From: Gigaspora margarita
Lineage: Eukaryota; Glomeromycota; Glomeromycetes; Diversisporales; Gigasporaceae
Assembly: GCA_009809945.1 (NCBI GenBank)
Contig: WTPW01001119.1
Coordinates: 55,117-119,116 of the forward strand
Direction: 5' to 3'
DNA: 64,000 bases
The position numbers and the translations under genes were made by a program. Below the pieces are notes generated by a model. It saw only the letters and a program-made list of their open reading frames with translations. It was not told where the DNA came from and did no database searches. This document shows positions 1 through 10,010 of the stretch, piece by piece. Position 1 is the stretch's first letter. The number at the start of each line of letters is the position of its first letter.

Positions 1-339
1 AAGAGCGAAAAAAAGGAGAGGTTTGGTACCAAACGGAAAAGGAGTTGGTAGGAGTTACGCTACACATAATAACCTATTTCAAAACAAGACTCCAGGGACT
101 AAGCCCACTACTTCTTTGCTCGATAGTGCCAATCCAAAGACCAAATGGGAGACCACCTAAAAAAGTCCGTTAAGAGTGTTTCAAGTTTCAAGAAACTGAA
201 ACACCTTTCAGTTCCTTCACAGATAGACTCTTCCAGTTGCTTTTTGATAGAACCTGTTTCTTTTTAATAAGTTAAATATGTAGTTTTCATAGGTCGGCCT
301 TCTTGGAAAATTTGGTACAGATGATCATCAGAAAGAGAT

Positions 340-515
340 TTTCCTTTCAAACAAGTTTACTTAAGTGTTAATAATCAATTTACTTAGTAGAATTTAGACT
401 TTACTATATATTAATTATTTGTAGTTGACCAAAAATTGTTTATATCCAAAAATAAGCTACCTTCAGATTTTTTATATTCTAAATTATTCAAAAAAAGGAG
501 CTCATTTATTACAAT
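340..515 (+). repeat. Fragment of the ATAAGCTACC MITE family
   Basis: This stretch resembles the right half of the MITE inserted in the integrase at 27.1-27.7 kb. It has the same order of a TTTACTTAAG motif, a TTTACATAGTA-like motif and an AAAATAAGCTACC box near 460. The right terminus and TA flank are not recognisable, so it is a decayed partial copy. No gene is seen in positions 1-688. Confidence 0.5.
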
Positions 516-688
516 ATTGCTATTTATTAATTTTATTTATAAATTTTTTTTACTTTTTAATTTACAATAATAATTTATTAATAAATGTTTTTAATTCAAA
601 GTGTTGATCTTGGCTAATTTATTTTATTTAGTATGTTTTCTTTTATAATATGCCTTTATTAAAATTAAAATAAAATCAACTGTTGTTA

Positions 689-851
689 GAGCGCTAACAT
701 TTATTAGGTAATATTTTAGGGGGTGGAGGGATCAAGAAAAATCTTATCTTAGTTAAATTTGATTGGCTAAAATTCTATTTATAGATCTTATCTGGGGGTG
801 GGGGATAAGCCCCTATAGTAAATGAATATTAGGTAATAAATGTCAGCGCCC
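689..851. mobile_element. PIF/Harbinger-like MITE, 163 bp
   Basis: The ends are inverted copies of GAGCGCTAACATTTATTA and GGGCGCTGACATTTATTA. The element is flanked on both sides by TTA (686-688 and 852-854), the 3-bp target duplication typical of PIF/Harbinger transposons. The interior contains two runs of G and no reading frame, so it is non-autonomous. The superfamily assignment rests on the TSD and on the GGGC-type end only. Confidence 0.65.
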
Positions 852-1096
852 TTATTATTCTTTTTGAAATACAATTATTTTACAGTTTCTAATAATCTGT
901 TTAATTAATTATATCTCACTAAAGCAATACCAAATATATATTTTTAAAACTTGTATGTATATATATAAACATATTGCAAGTAAAATAAAATTTAAGTTGG
1001 TTCAGTAGTGTGAATATGTATATACATATACATATATTTTATAATAATAATGATTGTTGTTATTATTATTAGTATACTTTTTAAATATTTTATAAA

Positions 1097-1768
1097 GTCC
1101 TGTGGGTCGATAGCATAGCGGTTATGCTCCCAGGATACAAATCAAAGGTTGCCGGTTCAATTCCCCTCAGAGGCGAAAATGCAACAACCAGCCAGTTAAA
1201 ATGGAAATCTGTGAACCCGTGGCTTGTCAGCTGGTCAGAAAATCAGAGAGCTTAATTAGGCAATTCCCGTAGTTGGGTTGCAGGTATGGCAGCTAGTGTA
1301 AAACCTGCGGGCGGACTACTTAAATTAGGTACCAAAAGTGTGCGTGTAGCTAGATGCATCCTTGTCTATGGCCTGGGTCTTCCGTTGGCGTTTATAGATT
1401 GCCTTAATTGGGCAGTTACCGCGATCAAATCTGGGTGGCGAAGCGAAACGAGTTAGAACCTGATTTGGATTAACCGAAGTCACTAGATGTAATGAGAGGC
1501 CGAAGTCTGAGAAGCTACTACATGAACTCATGGTGCAATCATTCAGAGGTGGTTCCCGTTTGTACCAATATCGATCTGGTGACGATCGTCTGAAGGCGGT
1601 GTTGGGAGGGTAAAACTCGGTGCCCACTAGGCATTTGGGTGGTCTGAAATAGGGCTAGCCGGATGTATGCTTACCAAAATAGTTTAATATGTAAAAATTG
1701 TTAATTAATAAATTAATAAAGTATTAATGCACTTGTAAGTATCCGGTGCAAGTTTGAAAAAAAAAAAA
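1097..1768 (+). mobile_element. tRNA-derived SINE, copy 1
   Basis: The element starts with a tRNA-like head (1103-1174) containing a box A-like TAGCATAGCGGTT and a box B-like GGTTCAATTCC. It runs through a 600-bp body that is richer in G+C than the surroundings and ends in an A-run (1757-1769). It is flanked by a 10-bp duplication ATTTTATAAA (1087-1096 and 1769-1778). The head matches SINE copy 3 at 55 kb, and part of the body (about 1261-1350) matches copy 2 at 18.4 kb. A 100-codon open frame on the minus strand inside it has no protein-like features and is a chance frame. Confidence 0.85.
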
Positions 1769-1805
1769 ATTTTATAAATTAGAAATATTTTGTATTAGTA
1801 AATAT

Positions 1806-1834
1806 TGGCCTAAATTAAGTTTAATTTAGGCCAA
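1806..1834. repeat. Short perfect hairpin
   Basis: TTGGCCTAAATT is followed after a few bases by AATTTAGGCCAA. It lies in otherwise plain AT-rich DNA downstream of SINE copy 1. No function can be assigned. Confidence 0.6.
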
Positions 1835-1960
1835 GATTAAATTAATATTTTTTAATGTCCAATAAAAAAAGTTACTATGTTTAATCAAATTATTTGGACA
1901 ATTGGATATTGTTCAAATATCCAAATGTTCAAATTGTTCAAATGTTCAATATCATAACTA

Positions 1961-2059
1961 GTAATGCTACCAAAATTGATTTTTGAAAAAGATCTATTTT
2001 ATCTTCTTTAGAGAAAATTAAAATTTTTTATAAGGAAGAGCAAATAAAATTTATATAGC
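1961..2059 (+). repeat. Partial copy of the gag-interrupting MITE family (5' part)
   Basis: The segment begins with GTAATGCTACC after a TA and follows the first 100 bp of the complete 233-bp copy found inside gag at 22588-22820. The 3' half is missing here. The 3' half alone occurs at about 16558-16697, so the family has broken copies of both halves in this window. Confidence 0.6.
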
Positions 2060-2175
2060 ATATCAGGTAATTTTTGGAATACACTAAAAATTTTGGGGTT
2101 CAAATAATATGTATATACATGGATTTGCCAATTATATGCGCCGTAATTAATGATTATCAATTATTTGACACCAGT

Positions 2176-2469
2176 AGAACCCCAGATATCTAGTATAAAA
2201 GTCATACTTGAAATTTTTTTAGCAAAAATACCTAAAATTTGAGAAGCAAAAAACAGGATTTGTCAATTATTTTGGCATCCAGTAGTTCAATTTGAATGAA
2301 CTTTATTTTAAAATGAAGCTCTCAGTGAGGCGCATCTAACAAAAAAAGTTTATTCAATTATGATTACTGGATTAGAAGTTATTAAAGTAAATAGATTTTG
2401 TCATTTTTAGCAAATTAGATCAAAATTGGCCAAAATCCAGTTATGACATATAAGAGATGGCCAGGGTCT
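2176..2469 (+). mobile_element. hAT-like MITE, 294 bp, copy 1
   Basis: The element is flanked by the perfect 8-bp duplication ACACCAGT (2168-2175 and 2470-2477). The ends form imperfect inverted repeats beginning AGAACCCC and AGACCCT. It aligns end to end with a second element of exactly 294 bp at 57161-57454. The 8-bp TSD points to the hAT superfamily. There is no coding capacity. Confidence 0.8.
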
Positions 2470-2494
2470 ACACCAGTTAAGCAATTTAAAATTT

Positions 2495-2610
2495 CTATTG
2501 CTAAACTTACGTATAGTTTCATTTATTTTTTCTTATTTGTTTTTTTTTTATTTACTAATTTTTCTTTTTTGTAGCTTTTTGTTAAATAAAACTCGAAATT
2601 GAGCTAGAAA
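2495..2610 (+). repeat. Unit of a pyrimidine-tract repeat family
   Basis: A run of T-rich sequence ends in GTAGCTTTTTGTTA followed by AAATTGAGCTAGAAATG. The same layout recurs near 7360-7460 and as a tandem series at 14180-14760. The T-tract followed by TTTGTAG resembles a 3' splice site, but no reading frame continues from it. Confidence 0.5.
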
Positions 2611-2902
2611 TGATCTAGCATATCTGCTAATCTGTGTAATACCCTAAAATTGATTTAATAGTAGATCATATATAATTTAAGACAAAATGTGCTACAAGGA
2701 CTGATAGATGAATGCAAAAACTACCAAAATTTATAAGCATATAGTTTATACCTAAAGGAACTTATATACAAAATAATCAGTGGATTGGCAAAATAATTAG
2801 TTCACTTACTCATAGCAAGTCTTCAAGTAGCAGTCTTTAAAGTATGTTTATTTTAATATGTAGAAGTTCTATTAATAACTCAAACAGCTAGTAAATTTGT
2901 TA

Positions 2903-4332
2903 CAGTGGCCTATCATATTATTGTGAACACTTTTTAAAAATTTATACAGAGCTAAATATTTAAGTTATTAAGCTAAAAATTAAATTATAAATGCTTTAAA
3001 TCTAGAGCTATGTAATTTAGCGCATATGCTCTGTAGCGCATCCACGTGATCAGCCAATCAGATTGTAAGATCAGGTGTAACACAAAATCGAAAAAAATAG
3101 TGATATTTTAAAAAATCGCTTGTAGTTCATAATTTTGCTTATATAACCTCTCTTCACGTTCTAACAAAAAAAATTCCTAACCAAATTTTGGGTTAGGATC
3201 TTTTGCTAAAGCCCTTACCCAAACCTTAACTTGACCCTGACCCTAATCCTAAACCAACAAGCCTTTATTTATTGGTTTGATTTTACATTATACCTGATCT
3301 ATGAGGTGCGTTACAACGCACCTGCTCAAAATAATATATTTCTTAAATCTATATCTTTTAAATAAAAAAAAGATTAAAAGATTTTATACTACAGTTTTTA
3401 AAATAATTAAGTTTAAGTAAAATATTAGATTTTTATATTTGACTGGTTTTTATTGTTGTACAAAATTAATTAAAATAATAACTGTATAGCAAAAGAAAAA
3501 TGTGAAAGTTAGTATTCAAACTAAAAAGCAATAAAATTAATTTTTTATTAAGCTAATTGGATTTCAAAAATAAGTAAAAATTATTCAGTATGACAAATTA
3601 TATATAATCTCAAAATTTTAAAAAATTTTAAGATAGTTATTATTTCTAAATATAGTAATACAATTATTAATTCAAAACTATATCAATTACCAAATATAGT
3701 AATTTTATTACTATATATAGTAATTAAATAAAAATTTTTTGTAAAATTATAAAATTTTTAAGATATGTGCAATTTGTTATACTACATAACTTTATTTAAA
3801 AAAATTGCTAGTTTATTAATAAAAAATTTAAGTTTATATATTACTATATGGGCAGCTATCAATAGAAATCAAGCAAATCAACATTTGAAAAAAATTAATT
3901 CCTTAACTTTCATAGCTTATATCTCAATGAATTATAAAGCTATCTTAATGATTTAATATTCAACAGAAAGCTTACAATTTAAGCTTTCTTTTAAATATTA
4001 AATCATTAAGATAGCTTTAAAATTCATTAAGATATGAGCTAAGAAAGTTAAAGAATTAATTTTTTTTCAAATGTTGACAGCTGCCCATATTTAGTAATTC
4101 TAGTTACTATGTAAACTATATTAAATTCTAGAAAATCGGTCGATTGTAAAAATCTAAAATTTTACTTAAACTTAATTATCTCAAAAACTATAGTATAAAA
4201 TTTTTTAAACTTTTTTTTATTTAAAAGATATAGATTTAAAAAATTTCTAATTTAATTTTTAGCTTGATGTCATAAATATTTAGCTCTGTATAAATTTTTA
4301 AATAGTGTCTGCAATAATATGGTAGGCCACTG
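2903..4332. mobile_element. Mariner-like inverted-repeat element with nested hairpin
   Basis: Long inverted repeats of about 90 bp begin CAGTGGCCTATCATATT on the left and CAGTGGCCTACCATATT on the right. TA flanks both ends (2901-2902 and 4333-4334), as in Tc1/mariner elements. A second, inner inverted repeat (arms about 3848-3955 and 3995-4095) makes a central hairpin. A 300-bp block of different sequence (about 2998-3330) breaks the left arm and may be a separate insertion. No transposase frame exists; the 63-codon open frame at 3765 is part of the hairpin arm. Confidence 0.75.
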
Positions 4333-5205
4333 TATTTTAATTTTAATTATCGTTCAAGTTTATACTATTAAGTTCATGACACTTACTATCTTTTCATAAT
4401 ATTTATAGTAACCACTATATTATATTTATCATTTTATTCACACAAATTTAGAGTGCTCTCAAGCACCAAATTAATAAGTCGGAGCCCAATTTTTAATTAT
4501 TCTATTCAAGTTTGTAATATTTATAGTGCCTGCTATTTTATACCTACCATTTTATTTGTACATTCTTTTCAGAACTGCACCTGTTATTGAGTCTTGATAT
4601 TATTTTCTTTTCTAGTTCTTTTTAGGGTGCTTCTTTCTGCCATCATTTTTTTATTATTTAATTTTGCATGAGCTTTTTAATATAACAATTTGATCCAGAT
4701 TGATTCCAGCTTGGAATCTGTCTAGCAGTTTTGTTTTGAGTACTCTCAAGTACAAATTAATAGATTGGTGCCCAATCTTTAATTAGTGAATGATAGCTTA
4801 GCCTAGGAATAGAAAAAAAAACAATTTTAAAATATTGGCACTGAGATTAGAATTTGGTTAAAACTAAAATACTACTTCCAGTTGTTTAATTTAGCGTCGT
4901 AGTATTTTTATAACTCTTAAATGAATTTATATCTTAAGGATAAATAAATAAATAAGTTATTATTATTGCGTCAAAGTGTATTAAAGTATTTAAAACATTT
5001 AATTTTAACAAACATGTTTTTATTATCATGTTTTTTTAAAACACTTTTAAAACATTTTTCATTTCTAATTTAGCACTTTTTTTTTATTAAAAAATTGCTA
5101 GTTATTTTCTCATAACTGTAGATTTTTATTATATACTAATCACACTACTAAAACCTACTACAGCCTAATCTCACTCTAATCTCGCTCTAATTTTACTACT
5201 AACTA
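4333..5205. other. AT-rich spacer without recognisable gene
   Basis: I see no conserved frame, RNA gene or bounded repeat here. The last 60 bases consist of CTAATCTCRCTCTAA-like short repeats leading to the flank of the next element. Confidence 0.5.
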
Positions 5206-6680
5206 GTATTCCGCACGGATCGGATTGGACGGATATTTTAAAAGATCCAGATCCGATCTGAAAATCAGATCAGATCCATGTATCAAATCCAAATTCGAAG
5301 TCAAAGATCCAGATCCGGATCCGGATCCGATATAGTTACACAACTAACACGATATAATTGGTTAATATTATGACCCATTTAAGATCTATTAGAACATTTA
5401 TTAATTTAAAATCGGTGTTTGTAATTATTTTTATTAACTGTGAAATTAAAGAAATTAAATAATTTTACAAAATTACATCGTTACTACTATACAATCAATT
5501 CATCCACGTTATAAAGGTCATTAAAATTAGTATAACAAATCAAACGATATTGCAGAATCGATTTTATTAATTTATTAATCTATTATGTTGTGCTAAACCC
5601 TCGAACCCTACAACGAACCATAATCCTACTCTAACCCTAACCACGAAACATAGTCACTTATCGTACCGCAATCCTCTTACTAATCTCTAACATATTGGCT
5701 CTAAACTAACCATCATTATATTACAAAGTTTACCATAAAAAAACCCCAACTATTTGCTAAAAAAAAGTTAAACCCCTTTAATTTATGCTACCATTTCATC
5801 AAAACAACTACTCAGTTAATTACCAAATATTTCTATGCCCAAAAGCAAAAAAAAAAAATACACAAACATACCAGCTAAATGAAGCATAACCAGTATATGA
5901 CGATTCCCAAGTAACGACACCAACGTACAACGATTTTAAGTGATGAGACTAAAAACAAAGCACCTATCAAGCAACACCTACAGAGCAAAAAACTAAGTAC
6001 ACACACAAAAACATGAAGACAAATCATCCATAAACGAAAACAAAGATACCGAAAATGACACCAAAAAAGGTTGACACTACCGCAATAAATGACGATATCG
6101 ACAAACTAGCAAAAGAGAAACAAATTCTGGCCCACTAAAAGAGAATATACTGTAAATAAGAACACCAAAAGCACCAATAATGATGACACAGTAATGACCA
6201 AAAGGCACCGTTAACAATAGCAATCAGCGAAAGAACCAAAGCACCAACAAACAATGACATAACAGTACCAGAGAACAACGACCCAAAGGCAAGAAGACCA
6301 AAGTACCAACTCTAGTAAATAACGGCGTAATGACACAACTGACAATTCCAAACGAAGACACCAAGAAACGACAATAAACGGCGGCACCAACGACGATACT
6401 AGAAAAGAAAATTAGAAAAAAAAATATAACTTATTATAATAAAAAAAAAAAAAAAAAACTTATCTGTCGATCTAGTGTAGCCATTACACAAGATCAGTTA
6501 TATTAACCAATCAGAGTCTACAAAATACAACCAATCAGCATGAACGGATCCAATAGATCCAAACAGATCTTTGGATCAGATCCTCTGGATCCGGCGGATC
6601 TTATAAATCATGGATCCGATTCGATCTGAAGCACCGGATCTGAATCGGATCCGGATCTCAGATCAGATCTTGCGGAACAC
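5206..6680. mobile_element. TIR element with GATCCGGAT-rich ends and 12-bp flanking repeat
   Basis: The ends are GTATTCCGCA on the left and the inverted GTGTTCCGCA on the right. The direct repeat TACTACTAACTA lies immediately outside both ends (5194-5205 and 6681-6692). About 130 bp at each end is packed with GATCC, GATCT and CCGGAT motifs in opposite orientation. The interior (5900-6430) is a G-poor, degenerate array of short words such as ACCAA, GACAC and AACGAC. There is no open frame. The 12-bp flank is longer than usual for known superfamilies, so part of it may be chance. Confidence 0.7.
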
Positions 6681-6692
6681 TACTACTAACTA

Positions 6693-7551
6693 TCTATTCA
6701 ATCTAACCCTAACCTAGACTACAAGAAAAGTCTACTGTCGCCATTTTATATATTAAACACTCGCCAAAGCCATGACTTACAAGACCTTGCTAGTTAGTTA
6801 CATCAACATGACAATAGTAAATGGTGTTGGGCACAAGGAACCTAAAACACCACACTTTAACAGAATTGCATCAGCAAAAAAGATGAATGGAAGTAAAAAG
6901 CTACAAAATATGAATACCAACAGTGAATATATCAGTAAATGCAAAGAAACCTATAAACAACAATGCCAATTAACCACAAGCAATAAAATATCAATAACAA
7001 AGATGCTACTAAACAATAACAAGTGATGAAACCTACGAGCAATAGTACCTACAAATGACAAAACTTACAAGTAACAACGTATACAAGCAATTACACCTAC
7101 GACGACAACACTTATGTCAGATGATAACACCTACGAATACGACTCCTACTACGACAAGCAAAAGTAAGATAAAAAGGTAGATTAATAAAAAAAACTTTCT
7201 GATATGTATATGAATCCATATTATGTAGCGCAAAGTTATAATTTTGATGGCCTAATCTAATAATTCTGATTGGTTTATTATAATTTGAGGGATCTACAAA
7301 AAAAGGTCCAATTCCACAAATCCGCACATATGGAGCAAATGAAAAGTAAAACTGGTATATCAGTTTTAATTATTCTTTTTCTTGTTCATTTTTTTTGTTA
7401 CTAATTTTTTTTACTTTTATAGCTTTGTTACAGAATTGAGCTGAAAATGGAAATCTGAACAATCGAGAAACTGAAACTATATCAGCAAATTTATAATAGC
7501 ATAATTTAACGTAAGATTTTACGAACTGTAATATAAGCAAAATATTATATA
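6693..7551. other. Gene-free region with CAA/GAC-rich words
   Basis: Positions 6700-7150 continue the same G-poor, CAA- and GAC-rich composition as the interior of the preceding element. The 84-codon frame at 6772 shows no domain and is explained by the low stop density of that composition. Around 7360-7460 there is a copy of the T-tract repeat described at 2495. Confidence 0.45.
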
Positions 7552-8433
7552 ATATATTTCAAAATATTTCGAAATATTTCGAAATATCAAATTTTCGAAA
7601 TATTACAAAAGTAATTTCGAAATATTTCAAAATATAGTACGAAATATTTTGAACCCTTTCAAAATATTTTAGGACTAGAAAACCAAGCTGGATCAGTAGA
7701 TCTGTAACCTGGATCACGCATTAGACTAATTTTTCGAAATAGTTCAAAATAGTTTAATGATGTTCAAATTCTGTACTATAAGATCAGATTAGATCTTTTG
7801 TTTGTAATTAGATTTTCTATTTTGTTTTTTTCATATTTTTGTTTTCATTTTTTGTTTTTGTTTATTTTTTTTGTTTTTGTTTGTTTTTTTCATTTTTGTT
7901 TTATTTATTTATTTTTTAATTTTTTTATTTTATTTTTATTTTGCCACTTTACAAGAAAAACAACCAACTTTTTGAAACCTTGCACATATCAACTACAACT
8001 TTCGACACTTTTAAAAACACATTTCTAGCAATTTCTAAATTTTTAAAAATGCTTCTTTAAAGAAATGGGCACAAGTTTTTTTAAGTTTTTGCAAGTTTTT
8101 GCAAGTTCTTGCAAGATTTCGCTTTATTTATTTTTTCGTTTTGTGTTTTTTGCTTTTGTTTTTTTGGTTTATTTTTAAAAATTTTTTATTAATTTCTTTT
8201 ATTTCGGCACTTTGTGAAAAAACAAACAATTTTCAAAACATTGCGCATACCAACTATGACTTTCAACACTTTCAAGAATACACCCCCAGCAATTTATAAA
8301 TTTTCAAGAATGCTTCTTTAGAGAAATGGACAAAAGTTTTTGCAATTTGTTGCAAGTTTTTGCAAGTTCTTGCAAGGTTTCACTTCATTTATTTTTTTGT
8401 TTCGTGTTTTTTGTTTTGTTTTTTTGGTTTATT
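7552..8433 (+). repeat. Left arm of a large inverted repeat, internally repeated
   Basis: The arm starts with a series of AAATATTTCG words (7552-7640), passes through AGATCAGATTAGATC (7781) and then repeats a unit of about 280 bp. The unit contains TTGCAAGTTCTTGCAAG, a T-rich tract, a GCACTTTGTGAAAAA segment and CTTTCAACACTTTCAAGAA. The mirror image lies at about 12250-13200. The frames of 60-76 codons here are phenylalanine-rich translations of the T-tracts and are not genes. Confidence 0.65.
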
Positions 8434-8627
8434 CCCTTCCTCTTAGCTAGAGTAGTAGCTGTCTTTTGTTGTGCAAAGCCCTTCCAGGGCTTTAGCCCTG
8501 GCTTTAGATAAGCCTGCTTTAGCTCCTACCCTTATTTTACCTTTGCTTATGAATCCAAGGAGTTGAGCCACTTGGTTATTGAATACCCAATAGTTAAAGA
8601 TAGGTTAGAACAATTAATAACTAGAGC

Positions 8628-8907
8628 CAGTGTTGTCACGGGACAGCTTTGGACAATGATTTGAACAATTTTGAACAATTTTGAACAATTAAATAAAGTA
8701 AAATTACTTAAAATTTTATTAAGATAACCTATTTTAATTTTAACTGGAATGTGTTTAGCACCTAAAAAAATATATAGTTATATATTTTTTAAACAGATTT
8801 ATTAATTATTAAAGCCTGGACAAGCTTTGGACAATCTTGGACGTTTGGACAATTTTGGATGTGGACAAGCCAAAAAAGGCTGTGGACAGCCAAAACATAC
8901 AACACTG
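8628..8907. mobile_element. hAT-like MITE inside the NUMT, 280 bp
   Basis: The termini are inverted CAGTGTTGT copies. A perfect 8-bp duplication ACTAGAGC flanks it (8620-8627 and 8908-8915). Both features are typical of hAT elements. Words such as TTTGGACAA are repeated inside. The insertion postdates capture of the mitochondrial DNA. Confidence 0.8.
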
Positions 8908-9011
8908 ACTAGAGCTGTACATTGGGTAGCAGGGGATTGAAACAATTTCAATAAGAAAAAAAGGCAATCCCAAAAGGGAATTTTGGATAACAGGGGGTTC
9001 ACCATCTCTTA

Positions 9012-9062
9012 ATAATAAATGAATATAAAAAGGAATACCCATACGATATCAACGAAATCACC
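9012..9062 (-). pseudogene. cox3: cox3 C-terminal fragment (NUMT exon 2)
   Basis: Read on the minus strand, the segment encodes FVDIVWVFLFIFIYY, the last membrane helix of mitochondrial cytochrome c oxidase subunit 3. In the functional protein this helix belongs to the core of complex IV in the inner mitochondrial membrane. A TAA follows where the conserved Trp-Gly end is expected. It continues the exon at 9298-9432 after removal of the intervening group I intron-like sequence. The fragment is far too short to function and stands in nuclear repeats, so it is a relic. Confidence 0.75.
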
Positions 9063-9297
9063 ATTGCTTTTCCTTTTGGGAAAAGNGTGNACTATATCTT
9101 ATAGCAGCCNGCCTTAATTAANNTATAGTCTCTGAGGATTCNTTACANACTGGTTTAAGGGTAACCTGCGGGTTGTCCAACTCTAATCTTTAGCCTTTTT
9201 AAGCTTACCCTAGCTAAAGAAGTCAGGAGATTCCTGCATATAGTTAATTTGAATTCAAGCTCTTAGGAGTGAGCTAGAACGGCATTTAAGTTTGCTA
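9063..9297 (-). ncRNA. Group I intron core remnant in NUMT cox3
   Basis: On the minus strand the sequence between the two cox3 pieces contains CTCAGAGACTATA (9125-9137), followed about 25 bases on by AAGATATAGT (9091-9100). These match the R/P7 and S/P7 core words of group I introns and can pair as P7. Upstream GCAGGAATCTCCTGAC (about 9224-9239) and ACCCGCAGGTTACC would supply the P/Q region. Length is about 235 nt without room for a homing endonuclease. Several N bases fall in the core, and exact intron ends were not resolved. Confidence 0.55.
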
Positions 9298-9432
9298 GTA
9301 AAATATAGCTCCTTTATAACCAATGTGATGGTGGTTTGTCAAATGATAGTTCATTAACCGAAATAAAGCAACAGTAAGGAAGATAGAAACAATTATTACA
9401 TGCGCGCCGTGAAAGCCAGTAGAAAAGAAGAA
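9298..9432 (-). pseudogene. cox3: cox3 internal fragment (NUMT exon 1)
   Basis: The minus strand reads 45 codons that include STGFHGAHVII and NYHLTNHHHIGY. This is the highly conserved segment of cytochrome c oxidase subunit 3 that precedes the last helix. The frame is open and then meets TAG at the junction with the intron-like sequence. Conserved histidines and glycines are intact, so the transfer to the nucleus appears fairly recent. The N-terminal two thirds of cox3 are absent because the insert stops at 9437. Confidence 0.85.
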
Positions 9433-9437
9433 GCATG

Positions 9438-10010
9438 TTTTTAAAATTTTTTTTATAAATTTATTTTATTTTGCCACTTTGTGAAAAAAACAAACAACTT
9501 TTTAAAACTTTTCACATGCCAACTATAACTTTTGATACTTTTAAGAACACACCTTTAGCAATTTCTAAATTTTCAAGAATGCTTCTTTAGAAAAATAGGC
9601 ACAAGTTTTCACAAGTTTTCACAAATATTTGCAAGTTTTGCAAGTTCTTACAAGGTTTTGCTTCATTTATTTTTTCATTATTTTGGCACTTTGTGAGAAA
9701 AACAAAACTTTTTAAAACATTGCGTATATCAACTACGACTTTCAATACTTTTAAAAACTTCCCTAGCAATTTTTAAATTTTTAAAAATGCTTTTTTAGAA
9801 AAATGTGCACAAGTTTTTGCAAGTTTTTGTAAGGTTTTGCTTTATTTATTTTTCATTTTGTGTTTTTTGTTTTTGTTTTTTTTTTGGTTTATTTTTAAAA
9901 TTTTTTTATTAATTTATTTATTTTAGCACTTTGCGAGAAACTAACAACTTTTCGAAACCTTGCACATGTCAACTGTGACTTCTGATACTTTCAAGAACGA
10001 TAGAAAACAA
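9438..10010 (+). repeat. Continuation of left inverted-repeat arm
   Basis: Two further units of the family described at 7552 follow the NUMT. Each has a T-rich tract, GCACTTTG(T/C)GAGAAA and CAAGTTTTTGCAAG words. The 60-codon minus-strand frame at 9587 is a translation of these words and is not a gene. Confidence 0.6.

Larger units (their letters stand above)
8434..9437 (-). mobile_element. Nuclear copy of mitochondrial DNA (NUMT) carrying cox3 pieces
   Basis: This 1-kb block interrupts the surrounding repeat unit cleanly: the repeat reads GGTTTATT on the left and resumes TTTAAAATTTT on the right, as it does uninterrupted near 9886-9905. On the minus strand it contains two stretches of cytochrome c oxidase subunit 3 separated by a group I intron core, described separately. 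There is no target duplication, which fits end-joining capture of organelle DNA. A hAT-like MITE (8628-8907) later inserted into it. The part at 8434-8620, with palindromic AGGGCTTTAGCCCT, I cannot place in a mitochondrial genome. Confidence 0.75.

Noticed and set aside
1103..1174. A tRNA gene
   Set aside because: Box A and box B words are present, but acceptor and anticodon stems do not pair well and the sequence continues as a SINE with A-tail and TSD. The same holds for 17563 and 55673.
7798..8511. Phenylalanine-rich small membrane proteins
   Set aside because: The frames follow T-rich tracts of a repeat family, vary between units, and have no conserved start or composition beyond Phe, Leu and Ile.
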